From Rhodospirillales bacterium (GTDB taxonomy: Bacteria; Pseudomonadota; Alphaproteobacteria; Rhodospirillales; Casp-alpha2): a stretch of 7,715 nt of DNA. Below, in pieces: positions 6,627 through 7,715 of the stretch. Position numbers and translations under genes: made by a program. Within the stretch, counting starts at the first letter, position 1. Each line of letters begins with the position of its first letter. The stretch is taken from positions 1 through 7,715 of the forward strand of contig JACPJY010000368.1 of the NCBI GenBank assembly GCA_016187325.1. The letters are read 5' to 3'. Below the pieces are notes generated by a model. It searched no databases and was not told where the DNA came from. It saw only the letters and a program-made list of their open reading frames with translations.

Positions 6627-7715
6627 ATGAAAGCCCTGGAAGGCGTTCGCATCCTCGACATGACCCACGTCCAGTCCGGGCCCACTTGCACGCAGCTGCT
6701 GGCGTGGTTCGGCGCCGACGTGATCAAAGTCGAACGGCCGGGCACCGGCGACATTACCCGCCAGCAGCTGCGCGACATCAAGGACGTCGACAGCCTGTAT
6801 TTCACCATGCTGAATGCGAACAAGCGCTCGATCACGCTCGACACCAAGTCCGACCAAGGCAAGGCGATCTTCACCAAGCTGGTCGAGAAATGCGACGTGC
6901 TGGTCGAGAACTTCGCGCCCGGCGCCCTCGACCGCATGGGCTTCACCTGGGAACGCATTCAAAAGATCAACCCGCGCATCATCTACGCCTCGGTCAAGGG
7001 CTTCGGCCCCGGCCCCTACTTCGATTGCAAGGTCTACGAGAACGTCGCCCAGTGCACCGGCGGCTCCGCCTCGACCACCGGCTTCGATGACGGCCCGCCG
7101 ATGGTCACCGGCTCGCAAATCGGCGATTCCGGCACCGGCCTGAATCTGGCCCTTGGCATCGTGACGGCGTTGTTCCACCGCGAGAAATCCGGCCGCGGCC
7201 AGCGGGTCGAATGCGCCATGCAGGACGGCGTGCTCAATCTCTGCCGGGTCAAACTGCGCGACCAGCAGCGCCTGCAGCGCGGGCCGCTCAAGGAATATCC
7301 GCAGTTCCCGAACGGCGAATTTGGCCCCGCGGTGCCGCGCGCCGGCCACGCCTCCGGGGGCGGCCAGCCGGGTTGGATGGTGCGTTGTGCGCCGGGCGGT
7401 CCCAATGACTACATCTACGTCATCATCCAGCCGCAGGGCTGGGCGCCGCTGATGGAGACTATCGGCCGGCCGGAGTTGATCACGGCGCCGCACTGGGCGA
7501 CGCCCGAGGTGCGGTTACCCAAGCTGGACCAGTGCTTCGAGATCATCGAGGCGTGGACGCTGACCAAGACCAAGTTCGAGGTCATGGAAATCTTCAACCA
7601 GCACGATATCCCGTGCGGCCCGATCCTGAGCATGGAGGAACTGGCGGCCGAGCAGAGTCTGCGCGCCACCGGCACCGTGGTCGAGGTCGATCATCCGAAA
7701 CGCGGCAAGTACCTC
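6627..7715 (+). CDS. frc: Formyl-CoA:oxalate CoA-transferase (3' end outside the window)
   Basis: The first 363 residues of a class III CoA-transferase that moves CoA from formyl-CoA to oxalate, giving formate and the oxalyl-CoA used by Oxc. The N-terminus MKALEGVRILDMTHVQSGPTC has Gln16 (Gln17 in Oxalobacter). SQIGDSGTG holds Asp167, the catalytic aspartate that forms acyl intermediates (Asp169 there). AMQDGVLNLCRVKLRDQQR and the glycine loop SGGGQPGWM (244-251), which covers the active site, are typical of true Frc rather than of related racemases or carnitine transferases. Trp48 of Oxalobacter Frc is replaced by Gln47 in TRQQLRD, as in E. coli YfdW. The known proteins have about 428 residues, so about 65 are missing beyond the edge; there is no sign of a broken gene. 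AAGGGAAA lies shortly before the ATG, and the short gap after oxc without a terminator indicates one operon. Confidence 0.95.
   Translation, partial: MKALEGVRILDMTHVQSGPTCTQLLAWFGADVIKVERPGTGDITRQQLRDIKDVDSLYFTMLNANKRSITLDTKSDQGKAIFTKLVEKCDVLVENFAPGALDRMGFTWERIQKINPRIIYASVKGFGPGPYFDCKVYENVAQCTGGSASTTGFDDGPPMVTGSQIGDSGTGLNLALGIVTALFHREKSGRGQRVECAMQDGVLNLCRVKLRDQQRLQRGPLKEYPQFPNGEFGPAVPRAGHASGGGQPGWMVRCAPGGPNDYIYVIIQPQGWAPLMETIGRPELITAPHWATPEVRLPKLDQCFEIIEAWTLTKTKFEVMEIFNQHDIPCGPILSMEELAAEQSLRATGTVVEVDHPKRGKYL

Noticed and set aside
6627..7715. frc as a truncated pseudogene.
   Set aside because: The frame is open to the last base of the window with all key residues; the missing end is due to the window edge.
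1..7715. CRISPR arrays, insertion sequences, tRNA or rRNA genes.
   Set aside because: No regularly spaced direct repeats, transposase motifs, terminal inverted repeats or recognisable RNA gene sequence were seen.

Overview
This 7.7 kb, GC-rich window is best read as an oxalate-degradation locus. The composition, the dense head-to-tail operons, the FCD-type GntR regulator and the Oxalobacter/E. coli-like Oxc and Frc proteins suggest a proteobacterium, probably alphaproteobacterial. No rRNA or other marker gene is present, so the taxonomy is a guess.

Layout. (1) Bases 1-116 hold the last 37 codons of a + strand protein entering from the left, possibly a sugar-nucleotidyltransferase-type protein. 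It is followed by a GC-rich hairpin (142-170) between convergent genes. (2) Bases 223-3623 on the - strand hold a tight three-gene operon for a thiamine-pyrophosphate, iron-sulfur 2-oxoacid:ferredoxin oxidoreductase. In transcription order these are a gamma-delta fusion with two [4Fe-4S] motifs, an alpha subunit and a TPP-binding beta subunit. The subunit order, the gamma-delta fusion and the alpha motif YPIRPYD (where pyruvate enzymes have YPITP) point to oxalate oxidoreductase (OOR), the enzyme characterised in the acetogen Moorella thermoacetica. (3) Bases 3624-4066 are a 443-bp divergent control region. It holds two copies of a 20-bp element (16 of 20 bases identical) in opposite orientation, one facing each operon; each has a GntR-type core, TTGTCGACCA or TTGTATACCA. 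(4) Bases 4067 to the right edge on the + strand hold gntR, oxc (oxalyl-CoA decarboxylase) and frc (formyl-CoA:oxalate CoA-transferase, cut by the window end).

How the genes work together (inference). Frc loads oxalate onto CoA from formyl-CoA, and Oxc decarboxylates oxalyl-CoA back to formyl-CoA, so oxalate becomes formate plus CO2. The OOR-like enzyme would instead oxidise oxalate directly to two CO2 and pass two low-potential electrons to ferredoxin, without CoA. Two mechanistically different oxalate routes thus diverge from one control region containing one regulator gene, and the paired elements are good candidates for that regulator's operators. No oxalate transporter, formate dehydrogenase or ferredoxin gene lies in the window; if present they are outside it.

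The main result is this pairing of an OOR-type operon with oxc-frc under an apparently shared operator pair. I could not check whether such clusters are already described.
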